Program-made: the position numbers and the translations under genes
From: 2-02-FULL-47-50 sp964479045
Lineage (GTDB): Bacteria; Pseudomonadota; Gammaproteobacteria; Eutrophobiales; Eutrophobiaceae
Reading direction: 5' to 3'
Length of the DNA: 64,000 bases
NCBI GenBank assembly: GCA_964479045.1
Contig: CAYZJI010000008.1
Location: 26,862-90,861, forward strand
Shown: piece by piece, positions 17,341 through 26,571 of the stretch
How the letters are laid out: each line of letters begins with the position of its first letter
How positions within the stretch are numbered: the first letter of the stretch is position 1
Notes under the pieces: model-generated
Database searches by the model: none
What the model saw: only the letters and a program-made list of their open reading frames with translations
Told to the model about the DNA's origin: nothing

Positions 17341-17829
17341 ATGACTAAAATACCACACGCCTTCAGTCTTGGCATCGGTCTGGCCATATTGTGGCTGCTG
17401 CTGTCCGGCCACTATGTCCCGTTGTTATTGAGTCTGGGGCTTATGTCTGTAATTTTTGTGGTCTGTCTGGCCCGGCGTATGGATGTGGCTGATCACGAAG
17501 CGCAGCCTGTTCATTTACGTCCGCACGCAGTGCTGGCGTATTGGGGCTGGTTGCTCCGGCAGATCATCCTTTCCAGCATTGATGTCTGCCGCCGTATCAT
17601 TTCACCCGGTATGCCGATCAGTCCAACGATTGTACGTATTCACAGTACCCAGAGTAGTGATTTGGGGCGGGTGATTTATGCAAACTCGATTACCTTGACG
17701 CCAGGTACCATTTCCATAGATGTGCGCGGTGAAATGATTGAGGTCCATGCGCTGACAGGCACAGGTGCAACCGACCTTGAGGCCGGAGAAATGAATCGCC
17801 GGGTTACGCGACTGGAGACGGGAAGCTGA
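17341..17829 (+). CDS. mrpE: Mrp-type Na+/H+ antiporter subunit E
   Basis: A 162-residue membrane protein of the MrpE/MnhE family. Two hydrophobic segments (about 8-45) are followed by HAVLAYWGWLLRQIILSSIDVCRRI and a cytosolic part containing ANSITLTPGTISIDV, the family signature. The ATG at 17341 is chosen over an upstream start overlapping the nudJ promoter region. First gene of a tightly packed five-gene operon (E, F, G, MbhD/E-like, B) in which the ion-translocating subunits are missing. Confidence 0.93.
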   Translation: MTKIPHAFSLGIGLAILWLLLSGHYVPLLLSLGLMSVIFVVCLARRMDVADHEAQPVHLRPHAVLAYWGWLLRQIILSSIDVCRRIISPGMPISPTIVRIHSTQSSDLGRVIYANSITLTPGTISIDVRGEMIEVHALTGTGATDLEAGEMNRRVTRLETGS

Positions 17830-18116
17830 TGTTTGCCGCCGCCATGATCGCAATTCTGATCGCGATGTTGATCGTCTTATGCCGGGCTGTCATAGGCCCA
17901 TCGGTTTATGATCGTATTCTTGCCGTCAACACTTTTGGCACCATAACCGTATTGTTCATTGCGGTGTTCGGGTTTCTGACCGGACGGCCGGAGTTTCTGG
18001 ATATTGCACTCGTCTATGCATTGATTAATTTTATTTCGACCATCGCCATCCTGCGTTTTTTTGAATACGGCGACATGGGCAAGACAGGTGCGGGGACTGA
18101 GGTAGAAAGATCATGA
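17829..18116 (+). CDS. mrpF: Mrp-type Na+/H+ antiporter subunit F
   Basis: A 95-residue protein with three transmembrane segments (about 3-22, 35-55, 60-78). The RAVIGPSVYDRILAVNTFGT motif and EFLDIALVYALINFISTIAILRF are diagnostic of MrpF/MnhF. Its ATG shares one base with the mrpE stop. A small structural subunit of the Mrp complex. Confidence 0.94.
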   Translation: MFAAAMIAILIAMLIVLCRAVIGPSVYDRILAVNTFGTITVLFIAVFGFLTGRPEFLDIALVYALINFISTIAILRFFEYGDMGKTGAGTEVERS

Positions 18117-18442
18117 AGACCATCCTCGATATTCTAAGCTGGGCTTGCCTGTTGGGCGGCGGCATGGTGATCATCATTGGTGCCATCGGCCTGATCCGTT
18201 TTCCTGATTTTTTTACACGCATCCATGCTGCAAGTGTGATTGATACGCTCGGCTGTATGCTGATTTTTGCCGGACTGATATTGCAGGCCGGGCCCGGTCT
18301 GGTCACCATCAAATTATTGCTGATTATTCTGTTTATTCTGTTCACGTCACCGGCCAGCACGCATGCGCTGGCCAAGTCGGCGCTGCATGGCAAACTTGAG
18401 CCCATCCTGGGCAGCCGGGGAGAGCACACATCGAAATCCTGA
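18113..18442 (+). CDS. mrpG: Mrp-type Na+/H+ antiporter subunit G
   Basis: A 109-residue membrane protein of the MrpG/MnhG family with three transmembrane segments. The motif IGLIRFPDFFTRIHAASVIDTLG is the family signature, and FTSPASTHALAKSA follows the last helix. It overlaps mrpF by four bases (ATGA). Its 3' end covers the probable ribosome site of the next gene. Confidence 0.94.
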   Translation: MKTILDILSWACLLGGGMVIIIGAIGLIRFPDFFTRIHAASVIDTLGCMLIFAGLILQAGPGLVTIKLLLIILFILFTSPASTHALAKSALHGKLEPILGSRGEHTSKS

Positions 18443-18453
18443 TCGATATTACG

Positions 18454-18972
18454 TTGTTGATCGTAATGCTGATTATCGCGATCGCAATCACTCAGGCATG
18501 CGATCTGTTTGCAGCCGTGATCCTGACCGGTATTTTCAGTCTGACATCAGCCTGTTTGCTGGTGATGCTGGATGCAGTGGATGTCGCATTCACAGAAGCC
18601 TCTGTGGGCGCGGGCATCGCTACTCTGCTGTTTGTGTCTACTCTGGCATTGATCAAAGGGCGTGAGACGAGGGCGAGTAAAATTTCCTGGCCGGCTTTGC
18701 TGACAGTGTTCTTCACCGGTGCCATGCTGATGTATGGTGTCAGTGATATTCCTGAGTTTGGTGAGGGTTCTGCACCAGTCCATCAACATATTGCCGAACG
18801 TTACATTCAGGATGCGCCACATGAAACCGGTGTGCCGAATATGGTCACAGCGGTACTCGCCAGTTACCGTGGTTATGACACGCTCGGTGAAACGACGGTG
18901 ATATTGACTGCGGGTATAGGCGTGCTTCTATTGTTAGGCGGTAACGTACGGAGCAAACAGGAAAAAACTTAA
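18454..18972 (+). CDS. Mrp/Mbh-like subunit: MbhD (DUF4040) plus MbhE domains
   Basis: Membrane protein corresponding to the C-terminal part of MrpA, here a free subunit. The first about 75 residues form the MrpA_C/MbhD (DUF4040) segment (DAVDVAFTEASVGAGIATLL). The rest is MbhE-like (TVFFTGAMLMYG, VTAVLASYRGYDTLGETTVILTAG). The boundary given uses the first canonical start (TTG), which has no ribosome site and would cut into the first helix. The homologous N-terminus IEILIDITLLIV begins eight codons earlier at 18430, where GGGGAGAG is ideally spaced before an ATC codon; a non-canonical start there is possible. Confidence 0.85.
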   Translation: MLIVMLIIAIAITQACDLFAAVILTGIFSLTSACLLVMLDAVDVAFTEASVGAGIATLLFVSTLALIKGRETRASKISWPALLTVFFTGAMLMYGVSDIPEFGEGSAPVHQHIAERYIQDAPHETGVPNMVTAVLASYRGYDTLGETTVILTAGIGVLLLLGGNVRSKQEKT

Positions 18973-19011
18973 AATGTATCGCGTGAACGTGAACAGTAGA
19001 GTAAATTAATC

Positions 19012-19428
19012 ATGGAACATCATCTGATCTTGCGCGTCATTGCCAAACTGTTCATTCCGTTGATCCTGTTGTTTGCCTTGTATGTGCAATTCCATGGGGA
19101 TTACGGGCCGGGCGGCGGTTTTCAGGCCGGTGTTATCTTTGCCGCTGCCCTGATTCTCTATGCCCTGATTTTTGGTATTGAGCGTTTGCAACAGATTATT
19201 CCACTGGAGTTATTACAGGCAACAGCGGCATTGGGGCTGTTGCTTTATATCGGGGTGGGTGTAGCTGGTGTTTTGCTGGGCGGCAACTATCTGGATTACA
19301 ACGTATTGTCGGCAGATGCAGTACATGGTCAGCATCTGGGGATATTGTTGATTGAATTCGGCGTAGGAACTACCGTTGCTTCAGTGATGTTGTTGCTGTT
19401 TTGTGTGTTTGTCAGGAGCAGTGATTAG
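19012..19428 (+). CDS. mrpB: Mrp-type Na+/H+ antiporter subunit B
   Basis: A 138-residue protein with four transmembrane segments. The pattern HGDYGPGGGFQAGVIFAAALIL and the closing GVGTTVASVMLLLF identify MrpB/MnhB. It is the last gene of the operon: mrpC, mrpD and a MrpA-type subunit would be expected next, but only 72 bases separate it from the convergent yhdP gene. The function without those subunits is unclear. Confidence 0.93.
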   Translation: MEHHLILRVIAKLFIPLILLFALYVQFHGDYGPGGGFQAGVIFAAALILYALIFGIERLQQIIPLELLQATAALGLLLYIGVGVAGVLLGGNYLDYNVLSADAVHGQHLGILLIEFGVGTTVASVMLLLFCVFVRSSD

Positions 19429-19500
19429 TAACGAGTAATGAGTTATCAGTCGTGAGGTATTGAATTGATTTTCCCTCATCCCTCGTTACTGATCCCCGCC

Positions 19501-22500
19501 TTATCCACTCGATTCATCATTTCCTTTGTACTTTTCCACCACCGGCTCCTCCCAACTGCCGGTGATCGTGTACTGATAGCTCAGAATTTTGTCGATTTGT
19601 TTTGGTATGGATTCAAACAATTCACCTGCCAGATAAAAAACTGCGCCAATGCCGATACCAACCGGGCCAAAAATCGCACTGGCCAGCGGGAAAGTGTCAG
19701 ATATCTGGGGCGTGATCGTTACGAGTTGATCATAATCCTTGTCTATCAGACCGGTACGTCCTGTGACATCAATATTCGCCGAGGGGCTGATCAATGCCAG
19801 ATTATTGGTATAGGCGTTGCCCGATTCGATGATGAAACTGCCCTCAATCGAATCAAACGACAGGCCTTTGCCGAACAGATCGGAGAAATCAAGCGAGAGG
19901 CGTCGCGGCAGGGTCTGCAGACTTAAAAGTCCAAACAGACGTCCGGCGGCCGGTTCGATGTCAAGGAACTGGCCCTTTTCAATCTTTATTTCCATTTCAC
20001 CATTGACATTGGCCAGAGAAAAATCCATGGGCGAGCCGGTCCACGTCGCGTTTAATTCAACATGAGTTACTCCATCCTTGATTGGCGCCATACTGTAATT
20101 GAATGTTGTCAGCATGGTTTCGAGCTGAGTGGCATCAAGCCGGAATTCAATGTTGGACATTTCTGTTTCATCCCGGACTTCCCATACGCCATTCCCCTGT
20201 ATTTGCAGTCCGGGTTTGTCAAAATTAATGATATTAATCAACATGCCCTGCTGGGTGGGTGCTGTATTCAATTGCAGTTTGCCCAATTCAAGATCACCAT
20301 ATCTGAAGTCCGCAGCACTGAGTTCGAACGCAGGTTGGTGACGCGGATCGATGTTGAATTCCTGTCCGGTGTCATCTTCTTTCTGCAAATACAATCGCGT
20401 AAAATCAGCCTTGATCGTTTCGTTTGCCGAGTCACCTGAAACTAGTATGGTTCCTTCAACCGGATCACTGTTTATAGCAATCTGCCAGCCCGACGCGAGA
20501 TTGTTCAGACTGAAATGGGCATTGCTGAGTATCTGGCCATAATATTCCAGACTGGTTATCTGCAGATCGACTACAACCTTGTCGTCAGGGCTATTGTCGG
20601 TATCGTGTTTCAAAGTATCGATAAAATCATGCCAGTCAGATAATTGAAGATAATCCAGTGCGCCATGTATGAGCAGACCCTGGTTATCATTGAGCAGGGT
20701 AGTCTGCGGTCCAATGGCTATTTCAACACGACTCACAGGATTGGCTGCGCTGTCACTGAGTTCAATGACACTTTTTACAGCGTCTCCTGCAGTGAGATGA
20801 ATCTGTTTTTGTGTCCCGGTGGAGATATCCGATGTAATGGTCAGTGGCATGACCTCATAGCCCTTGCCCATTGGGGCTGGCAGGTCTAATGCGAGCCCGG
20901 AGAGATCTGAAGAAATATTCAATAAATGTGAGACACCGGTCGTTTGAGTTGGATCAGGAATCAGGCTGGCGGTCCAACTGCATGCACCTTGCATTCTTTC
21001 CTTGAGTTGCACGATATTATCGCTCAATTCGGGAAAAAACTGAGTCAGCTTCGTGGCAATATAATCAGTGTCTGCATCCCCGGTGAGGCTGAATAACAAC
21101 CTCGATTGGTCATCCATACTGATACCCATACTTACAGGTCTCCCGTCATATTCTGCAGACAGACTCTGGGTGGAGAGAGTTTCACTTGAGAAGAGCAGGT
21201 TGCCCTCAATATTGTTTAACTCGATACCGAGCAGGCTGGATAAAAGCACCGCCTGATCAAAATAGAGGTCACCATTGATCGAAATTTCCTTTTCATAGAA
21301 GGGCACTTCAAGACCGAGATCAAGATTTAGATTGCCCTTTATATTAAGCTTGTTAATTTCAGTATTCAGGCTGGTGGTTGTGAGCGGGCTGTTATTCATG
21401 ATGAAAATGGCATCTTCGGTAGTTCCCTTTATATGCCCGTTAATAACAAGCGATGTCTTGTCTGCATCCAGTTCACTGATATGGGCCACTGCTTCGGTTA
21501 TTTCCGCGTTGTAGATATAACCCCTGTGAGCATCGATGGTTAAGGCATTGTTATCGATGACAAGCTCCGCATCCAGACGATCTACGGGGGTCCAGTCCGG
21601 GTGATAGTCCATGATGGCATCATGAATACTGGCAACCAGTTTGAACTGGCCTTCGTTGTTTCTGAAAGGAATATCAGCCGGGTTACCTCTTAATACCATA
21701 TCCAGCGACGTCACCTGCCCGGATACCAAGCCGGATTTGACCCAGTCTTTTACTTCTACCGGAACATGTTGAGGCAGGTAGTGAATAACGTTCTGCAGCT
21801 CGAGGCCGGAGGCGTTGAATATCAAATTTGTCTGCAGACCGGTGTCTGTTGCAACGCTAATCTTGCCATTAAGCAAGGCATTTAAATGTTGTGTATGTGA
21901 CTCAATATTATCAAGCGTGAATTCAAGTACATTGTTGTTACGAGACCATTTAACATCACCGGCAACTTCATAAAACGTCAGGCGGTCAGTGAACAGTTCA
22001 GCAGACTCGATTTCCACGAGACTGCTGTTGAGTTCCATGAATCCGTTGTTAATATCACCAAGAACATGACCGCCAAGATTGGTCAGTTTGGCACCATTCA
22101 ATCTGTGCAGTATGTCCAGTTTCCTGACGCGCACATCAAAATACAGGGGACTTGCAAGAGCAGGCTCGAATACCAGTACAGTGTTATCAAGCATACCCGT
22201 GTATACAAGATCCGGATTGATTGAATTATCAAAATCCGGAAACAGGCCTCGCAGCAGTGGAATCACGTCTTCAATTTTCAACAGATTCATGCGGGCGGTA
22301 TAACGTGCATTGCCTGTATCAGTGGTTTGTTTATATAGGTCGATGGTGGATTCCGGCCAGGGACCATTGGTGGTTTCCAGCTCTTTCAGCGCAAGGCGAA
22401 GCCTGAGATTTTCATCTTTGTCCCGGATCACGGTGAACAGCGTATCCATATTCTTGATATGCTGTTGGGCACCGTTATATCTGAAATCAAGATTTGAGGC

Positions 22501-23346
22501 AGTAATGTGTCCGTTGAGCTTGGTAAACTTGCCTTCCAGCCAGTGACTCCATAATTCAACATCGGCCGGGGCGCTGGATAACTTGAATTGCGGTGCATGG
22601 TCCGGATAAAGCGTATACAGATTACCCGGAAGAATATTGACCCCTCCCACATAAATCTGGCCGGACCACTGAGGTGTGGAGATATCGCCCTGGGCATCCA
22701 TGATAAATGTCAGGCGATCACCAAATTCTGCCGGCAATTGTGCGGATGCGTTGATCTGCATCTGTTTCCAGAAGCGTTTATAGGAGAGGGAGACATCTGT
22801 AAGCTCAAGTGGTACTGAGCCGCGGACCTTGTCCAGATACTGTATTCTGGCCTTGGTAATGGAGATGCTGCGTTGTCCCAGTAACCATTCAGAGAATATC
22901 AACGCATTCTGATACTGGCTGGAGTTGAAGCTGGAGCCTTGCGCGATACTGATGGCACCATCTGCATTGCGCACGACCAGTAACTCCGGTCCGGTGATGG
23001 TAATGCGTAACGGAGATAATTGTTGCAATACCAGTGCCATGAACGGGTTCAGGCTGAGGCTCGCAGACTCGAGCCGTGTCAGGATTGTTTTCGTATGAGG
23101 GTCCAGCACCTCGATCTCATGAAGATAGACATACGGTGTCCATCCCTGCCAGTCAGCGCTGATGCGATCAATTTTTACTGGATAGCCGACTTGTGCAGCG
23201 ATCCAGTTCTGGATTCCATCGTGATAGTAATCGATCCGTGGCAAAGCCAGGCGAGTGAGGGTCACCGTAACTGCTGTTGTGAGGATGATCGCAGCGGCGA
23301 TATACCAGCAGGCGTGATAGCAGCGTCCTAGAAATTTTCTGATCAT
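19501..23346 (-). CDS. yhdP: YhdP/AsmA-like envelope lipid-transport protein
   Basis: A 1281-residue inner-membrane-anchored protein with one N-terminal transmembrane helix (about 12-32) and a very long periplasmic part made of repetitive beta strands. The C-terminal AsmA-like block includes LNATWTGSPMDFSLANVNGEM, GRLFGLLSLQTLPRRLSLDFSDLF and ISPSANIDVTGRTGL. The AsmA/YhdP family forms bridge-like grooves that move phospholipids to the outer membrane. It starts inside the stop codon of rng (one-base overlap), the same order as in E. coli. With mlaA, hpnM and the MMPL exporter it is one of several lipid-traffic genes in this window. Confidence 0.92.
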   Translation of the reverse strand: MIRKFLGRCYHACWYIAAAIILTTAVTVTLTRLALPRIDYYHDGIQNWIAAQVGYPVKIDRISADWQGWTPYVYLHEIEVLDPHTKTILTRLESASLSLNPFMALVLQQLSPLRITITGPELLVVRNADGAISIAQGSSFNSSQYQNALIFSEWLLGQRSISITKARIQYLDKVRGSVPLELTDVSLSYKRFWKQMQINASAQLPAEFGDRLTFIMDAQGDISTPQWSGQIYVGGVNILPGNLYTLYPDHAPQFKLSSAPADVELWSHWLEGKFTKLNGHITASNLDFRYNGAQQHIKNMDTLFTVIRDKDENLRLRLALKELETTNGPWPESTIDLYKQTTDTGNARYTARMNLLKIEDVIPLLRGLFPDFDNSINPDLVYTGMLDNTVLVFEPALASPLYFDVRVRKLDILHRLNGAKLTNLGGHVLGDINNGFMELNSSLVEIESAELFTDRLTFYEVAGDVKWSRNNNVLEFTLDNIESHTQHLNALLNGKISVATDTGLQTNLIFNASGLELQNVIHYLPQHVPVEVKDWVKSGLVSGQVTSLDMVLRGNPADIPFRNNEGQFKLVASIHDAIMDYHPDWTPVDRLDAELVIDNNALTIDAHRGYIYNAEITEAVAHISELDADKTSLVINGHIKGTTEDAIFIMNNSPLTTTSLNTEINKLNIKGNLNLDLGLEVPFYEKEISINGDLYFDQAVLLSSLLGIELNNIEGNLLFSSETLSTQSLSAEYDGRPVSMGISMDDQSRLLFSLTGDADTDYIATKLTQFFPELSDNIVQLKERMQGACSWTASLIPDPTQTTGVSHLLNISSDLSGLALDLPAPMGKGYEVMPLTITSDISTGTQKQIHLTAGDAVKSVIELSDSAANPVSRVEIAIGPQTTLLNDNQGLLIHGALDYLQLSDWHDFIDTLKHDTDNSPDDKVVVDLQITSLEYYGQILSNAHFSLNNLASGWQIAINSDPVEGTILVSGDSANETIKADFTRLYLQKEDDTGQEFNIDPRHQPAFELSAADFRYGDLELGKLQLNTAPTQQGMLINIINFDKPGLQIQGNGVWEVRDETEMSNIEFRLDATQLETMLTTFNYSMAPIKDGVTHVELNATWTGSPMDFSLANVNGEMEIKIEKGQFLDIEPAAGRLFGLLSLQTLPRRLSLDFSDLFGKGLSFDSIEGSFIIESGNAYTNNLALISPSANIDVTGRTGLIDKDYDQLVTITPQISDTFPLASAIFGPVGIGIGAVFYLAGELFESIPKQIDKILSYQYTITGSWEEPVVEKYKGNDESSG

Positions 23347-24896
23347 TATAATAAAACGATGTCGTATTGTTCCTGCGTGTACAGAGGTTCCACCTGGAAA
23401 GTAATCGGCCGGCCGATAAAGGCCTCCAGTTCAGCCACACTGGTGGATTCATCATCAAGGAGTTTGTCTACCACATTCTGGGAAGCCACTACCAGAAGTT
23501 TTTTGGCGTCGAACTGCCGGACCTCGCGCAGTATTTCACGGAATATCTCATAACATACTGTTTCCGTACTTTTGATGGAGCCGCGACCGCTGCAGGTTGG
23601 ACAGGGCTCACACAGGATATGTTCCAGACTTTCACGTGTACGCTTGCGTGTCAACTGCACCAGTCCAAGTGACGTGAGCTCGCTGACAGTGACCTTGGAA
23701 TGATCGCGCTCCAGATGTTTTTCCAGCGAACGCACCACCTGACGGCGGTGTTCAGCTTCCTGCATGTCGATGAAATCAATAATGATGATGCCCCCCAGAT
23801 TCCTCAGACGCAGTTGCCGGGCAATGGTCTGTGCAGCTTCCAGATTGGTTTTATAAATCGTTTCTTCCAGGTTACGATGGCCGACAAACGCGCCGGTGTT
23901 CACATCGATGGTGGTCATGGCTTCAGTCTGGTCGATGATCAGATACCCGCCGGATTTGAGTTGTACCTTGCGCCCGAGTGATTTCTGGATTTCATCCTCA
24001 ACGGAATAAAGATCCAGAATCGGATGTTCGCCGGGATAGTACTCAATACGGCCGAGAAATTCCGGGATGAATTGCTTGGAGAACTCCATCACACGATAAT
24101 AGGTCTCACGTGAATCGATGCGGACTTTCTCGATTTCAGTATGCACGAGATCGCGCATGGTGCGCAGGGCAAGTGGCAGATCTTCATACACGGTGGCCGG
24201 CGGTGTGATCTGCTGGGCCCGGCTGATGGTGGAATCCCACAGCTTGTGCAGGAATTCGATATCACGGTAAATATCTTCTTCAGCCACCCCTTCTGCGGCA
24301 GTACGTACGATGAAACCACCCTTGTTGAGAATTTCGGATTCGCGCAGTGCGGTATGCAGAACAACATTATCTTCATTACCCACGGCCAGCCGGGCAATGC
24401 CACTGCGGTATTGCATGATGATATTGCGCAGGCGTTCACGTTCCTGTTCATCTTCAATGCGTTGAGAAATACCGATGTTGGGATAATCCGGAATAAAAAC
24501 CAGATAACGTGAGGGCAGTGACAGCCGCGTGGTCAGGCGGGCGCCCTTACTGCCCAGCGGATCCTTGATGACTTGTACCAGAATATCCTGACCTTCGCGC
24601 AGCATACTCTCGATGGAAGGTGGAGGCACATGTTGATCCTCCTCATCCGCCGCCATCAATTCTTCGGAAATGGAGACAATATCCGAGGTGTGCAGAAAGC
24701 CGGTACGTTCGAGCCCGATATCGATGAAGGCCGCCTGCATGCCGGGCAGAATGCGTGAAACCCGGCCTTTGAAAATATTGCCGACCAGTCCGCGTTTCTG
24801 TGAGCGTTCAATATAAACTTCCTGGAGCACGCCGTTTTCGACAACGGCGACACGGGTTTCCTGGGGCGTTACATTGATTAAAATTTCTTCACTCAT
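23346..24896 (-). CDS. rng: Ribonuclease G
   Basis: Endoribonuclease of the RNase E/G family acting on 16S rRNA 5' maturation and mRNA decay. At 516 residues it is the short G type, without the long C-terminal scaffold of RNase E. In order: S1 domain (about 35-125, GNIFKGRVSRILPGMQAAFIDIG), 5'-sensor, DNase I-like catalytic domain with acidic residues in TIDVNTGAFVG and IIIDFIDM, and the Zn-link cysteines in CEPCPTCSGRG. It is co-transcribed with yhdP. The maf gene that often precedes it is absent. Confidence 0.96.
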   Translation of the reverse strand: MSEEILINVTPQETRVAVVENGVLQEVYIERSQKRGLVGNIFKGRVSRILPGMQAAFIDIGLERTGFLHTSDIVSISEELMAADEEDQHVPPPSIESMLREGQDILVQVIKDPLGSKGARLTTRLSLPSRYLVFIPDYPNIGISQRIEDEQERERLRNIIMQYRSGIARLAVGNEDNVVLHTALRESEILNKGGFIVRTAAEGVAEEDIYRDIEFLHKLWDSTISRAQQITPPATVYEDLPLALRTMRDLVHTEIEKVRIDSRETYYRVMEFSKQFIPEFLGRIEYYPGEHPILDLYSVEDEIQKSLGRKVQLKSGGYLIIDQTEAMTTIDVNTGAFVGHRNLEETIYKTNLEAAQTIARQLRLRNLGGIIIIDFIDMQEAEHRRQVVRSLEKHLERDHSKVTVSELTSLGLVQLTRKRTRESLEHILCEPCPTCSGRGSIKSTETVCYEIFREILREVRQFDAKKLLVVASQNVVDKLLDDESTSVAELEAFIGRPITFQVEPLYTQEQYDIVLL

Positions 24897-25105
24897 GACC
24901 GTTTGCTGTTTAATGTAAACTAACAGGAGTTCCGGGCAAATATATATAAATCAGTGGGTTATTATCAGATATATTGACCGGAAAATACATGCTTAATTGT
25001 TCCGGATGCTGACCGGCATCATAACACTTTAATCCTTACAGGCATGTGCCGGTACAGTTCAAACAAGGCTGACAGCGGCCCGCGAGTTCACTGTAAAATG
25101 ACCCC

Positions 25106-26554
25106 ATGCCGGATTTAATACAACAGTTCCAGAGCCTGCTGCCACCTGCCTCTGTCATTACCGGCACAGAGGCCCTGCACGTGTATGAATGTGACGGCTT
25201 GTCCGCCTATCGCACATTGCCTGCTTGTGTGGTCCTGCCGGAAACAACGGAACAGGTCCAGGCCATATTGCGTATATGTCATATGGCCGATGTTCCGGTG
25301 GTGGCCCGCGGTGCCGGTACCGGACTTTCCGGAGGGGCATTGCCGGTGGCTGGAGGCGTAATCCTCGGACTCGCAAAACTGAATCGCATCCTCAGCATTG
25401 ATCCGCTTAAACGGCTGGCCCGGGTGCAACCCGGTGTACGTAATCTGAGTGTTTCCGAAGCCGCTGCACCGTATGGTTTGTTTTATGCACCTGACCCTTC
25501 TTCACAAATTGCCTGCACCATCGGCGGGAATGTCGCAGAAAATTCCGGGGGCGTGCACTGTTTGAAGTATGGCCTGACCGTGCACAATGTTGCTGCGCTG
25601 AAAATTATCACTATCGAAGGTGAATTGGTCGGAATCGGCAGTGAAGCACTGGATGCACCGGGTTATGATTTGCTTGCCTTGCTCACGGGTTCGGAAGGTA
25701 TGCTGGGTGTTGTGGTCGAAGTCACGCTGAAATTATTGCCGCGGCCGGCGCAGCAGAAAATCATACTGGCAAGTTTTAATACCGTTGCTGATGCCGGCAA
25801 TGCGGTTGCAGCGATCATCGCCGCCGGGATCATTCCCGCCGGGCTCGAAATGATGGACCAGCCCTGTATCCGTGCGGTGGAAGATTATATTCATGCCGGT
25901 TACCCGATCGATGCCGCAGCGATACTGCTTTGTGAAATTGATGGTATTCCGGAAGAAGTCGCTGATGAAAGCACACAGGTTGCGGCAATATTGAATCAAC
26001 ATGGTGCCACAGAAGTGCGGGTGGCCCGGGACAAGGCTGAAGGTGACCGTTTCTGGGCCGGGCGCAAGGCGGCTTTCCCGGCAGTTGGAAGAATTGCTGC
26101 AGATTATTACTGTATGGACGGGACTATTCCGCGCAAGCATATCGCCGGTGTGTTACAAACCATTGCGGATTTATCGGTTGAATATGGACTGGGCGTGGTG
26201 AATGTGTTTCATGCCGGGGATGGCAATCTGCATCCATTGATCCTGTACGATGTATCAAAACCGGGTGAACTGGAACGGGCCGAGGCATTTGGCGGGAAAA
26301 TTCTCGAAGCCTGTGTCGCCGTGGGTGGTTCCATCACCGGCGAGCATGGCGTGGGTGTGGAAAAAATCAACCAGATGTGTGTGCAGTTCAATTCACAGGA
26401 GCTGACACAATTTCACGCCCTCAAGGCAGCCTTCGACCCACAAGGGTTGCTCAATCCCGGCAAGGCTGTTCCCACATTGCATCGTTGTGCTGAATACGGT
26501 GCAATGCATGTACATGCAGGCAAAGTGCCTTTTCCAAACCTCGAACGGTATTGA
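25106..26554 (+). CDS. glcD: Glycolate oxidase subunit GlcD
   Basis: FAD-containing catalytic subunit that oxidises glycolate (and D-lactate) to glyoxylate. The 482-residue protein has the FAD-binding type 4 domain (VVARGAGTGLSGGALP; SSQIACTIGGNVAENSGG) and a C-terminal FAD-oxidase domain ending in GEHGVGVEKI and PQGLLNPGK. It is first in a three-gene operon with glcE and glcF, the complete membrane-associated glycolate dehydrogenase. The glyoxylate made can be consumed by malate synthase G encoded at 1-3 kb. No glcC-type regulator is adjacent. Confidence 0.95.
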   Translation: MPDLIQQFQSLLPPASVITGTEALHVYECDGLSAYRTLPACVVLPETTEQVQAILRICHMADVPVVARGAGTGLSGGALPVAGGVILGLAKLNRILSIDPLKRLARVQPGVRNLSVSEAAAPYGLFYAPDPSSQIACTIGGNVAENSGGVHCLKYGLTVHNVAALKIITIEGELVGIGSEALDAPGYDLLALLTGSEGMLGVVVEVTLKLLPRPAQQKIILASFNTVADAGNAVAAIIAAGIIPAGLEMMDQPCIRAVEDYIHAGYPIDAAAILLCEIDGIPEEVADESTQVAAILNQHGATEVRVARDKAEGDRFWAGRKAAFPAVGRIAADYYCMDGTIPRKHIAGVLQTIADLSVEYGLGVVNVFHAGDGNLHPLILYDVSKPGELERAEAFGGKILEACVAVGGSITGEHGVGVEKINQMCVQFNSQELTQFHALKAAFDPQGLLNPGKAVPTLHRCAEYGAMHVHAGKVPFPNLERY

Positions 26555-26571
26555 ACTGAAGCTGTTTCCCG

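Noticed and set aside
19427..19490. AGTAACGAG / CTCGTTACT inverted repeat after mrpB as a terminator
   Set aside because: The 46-base loop and missing T run make it unconvincing; it may be a degraded repeat.
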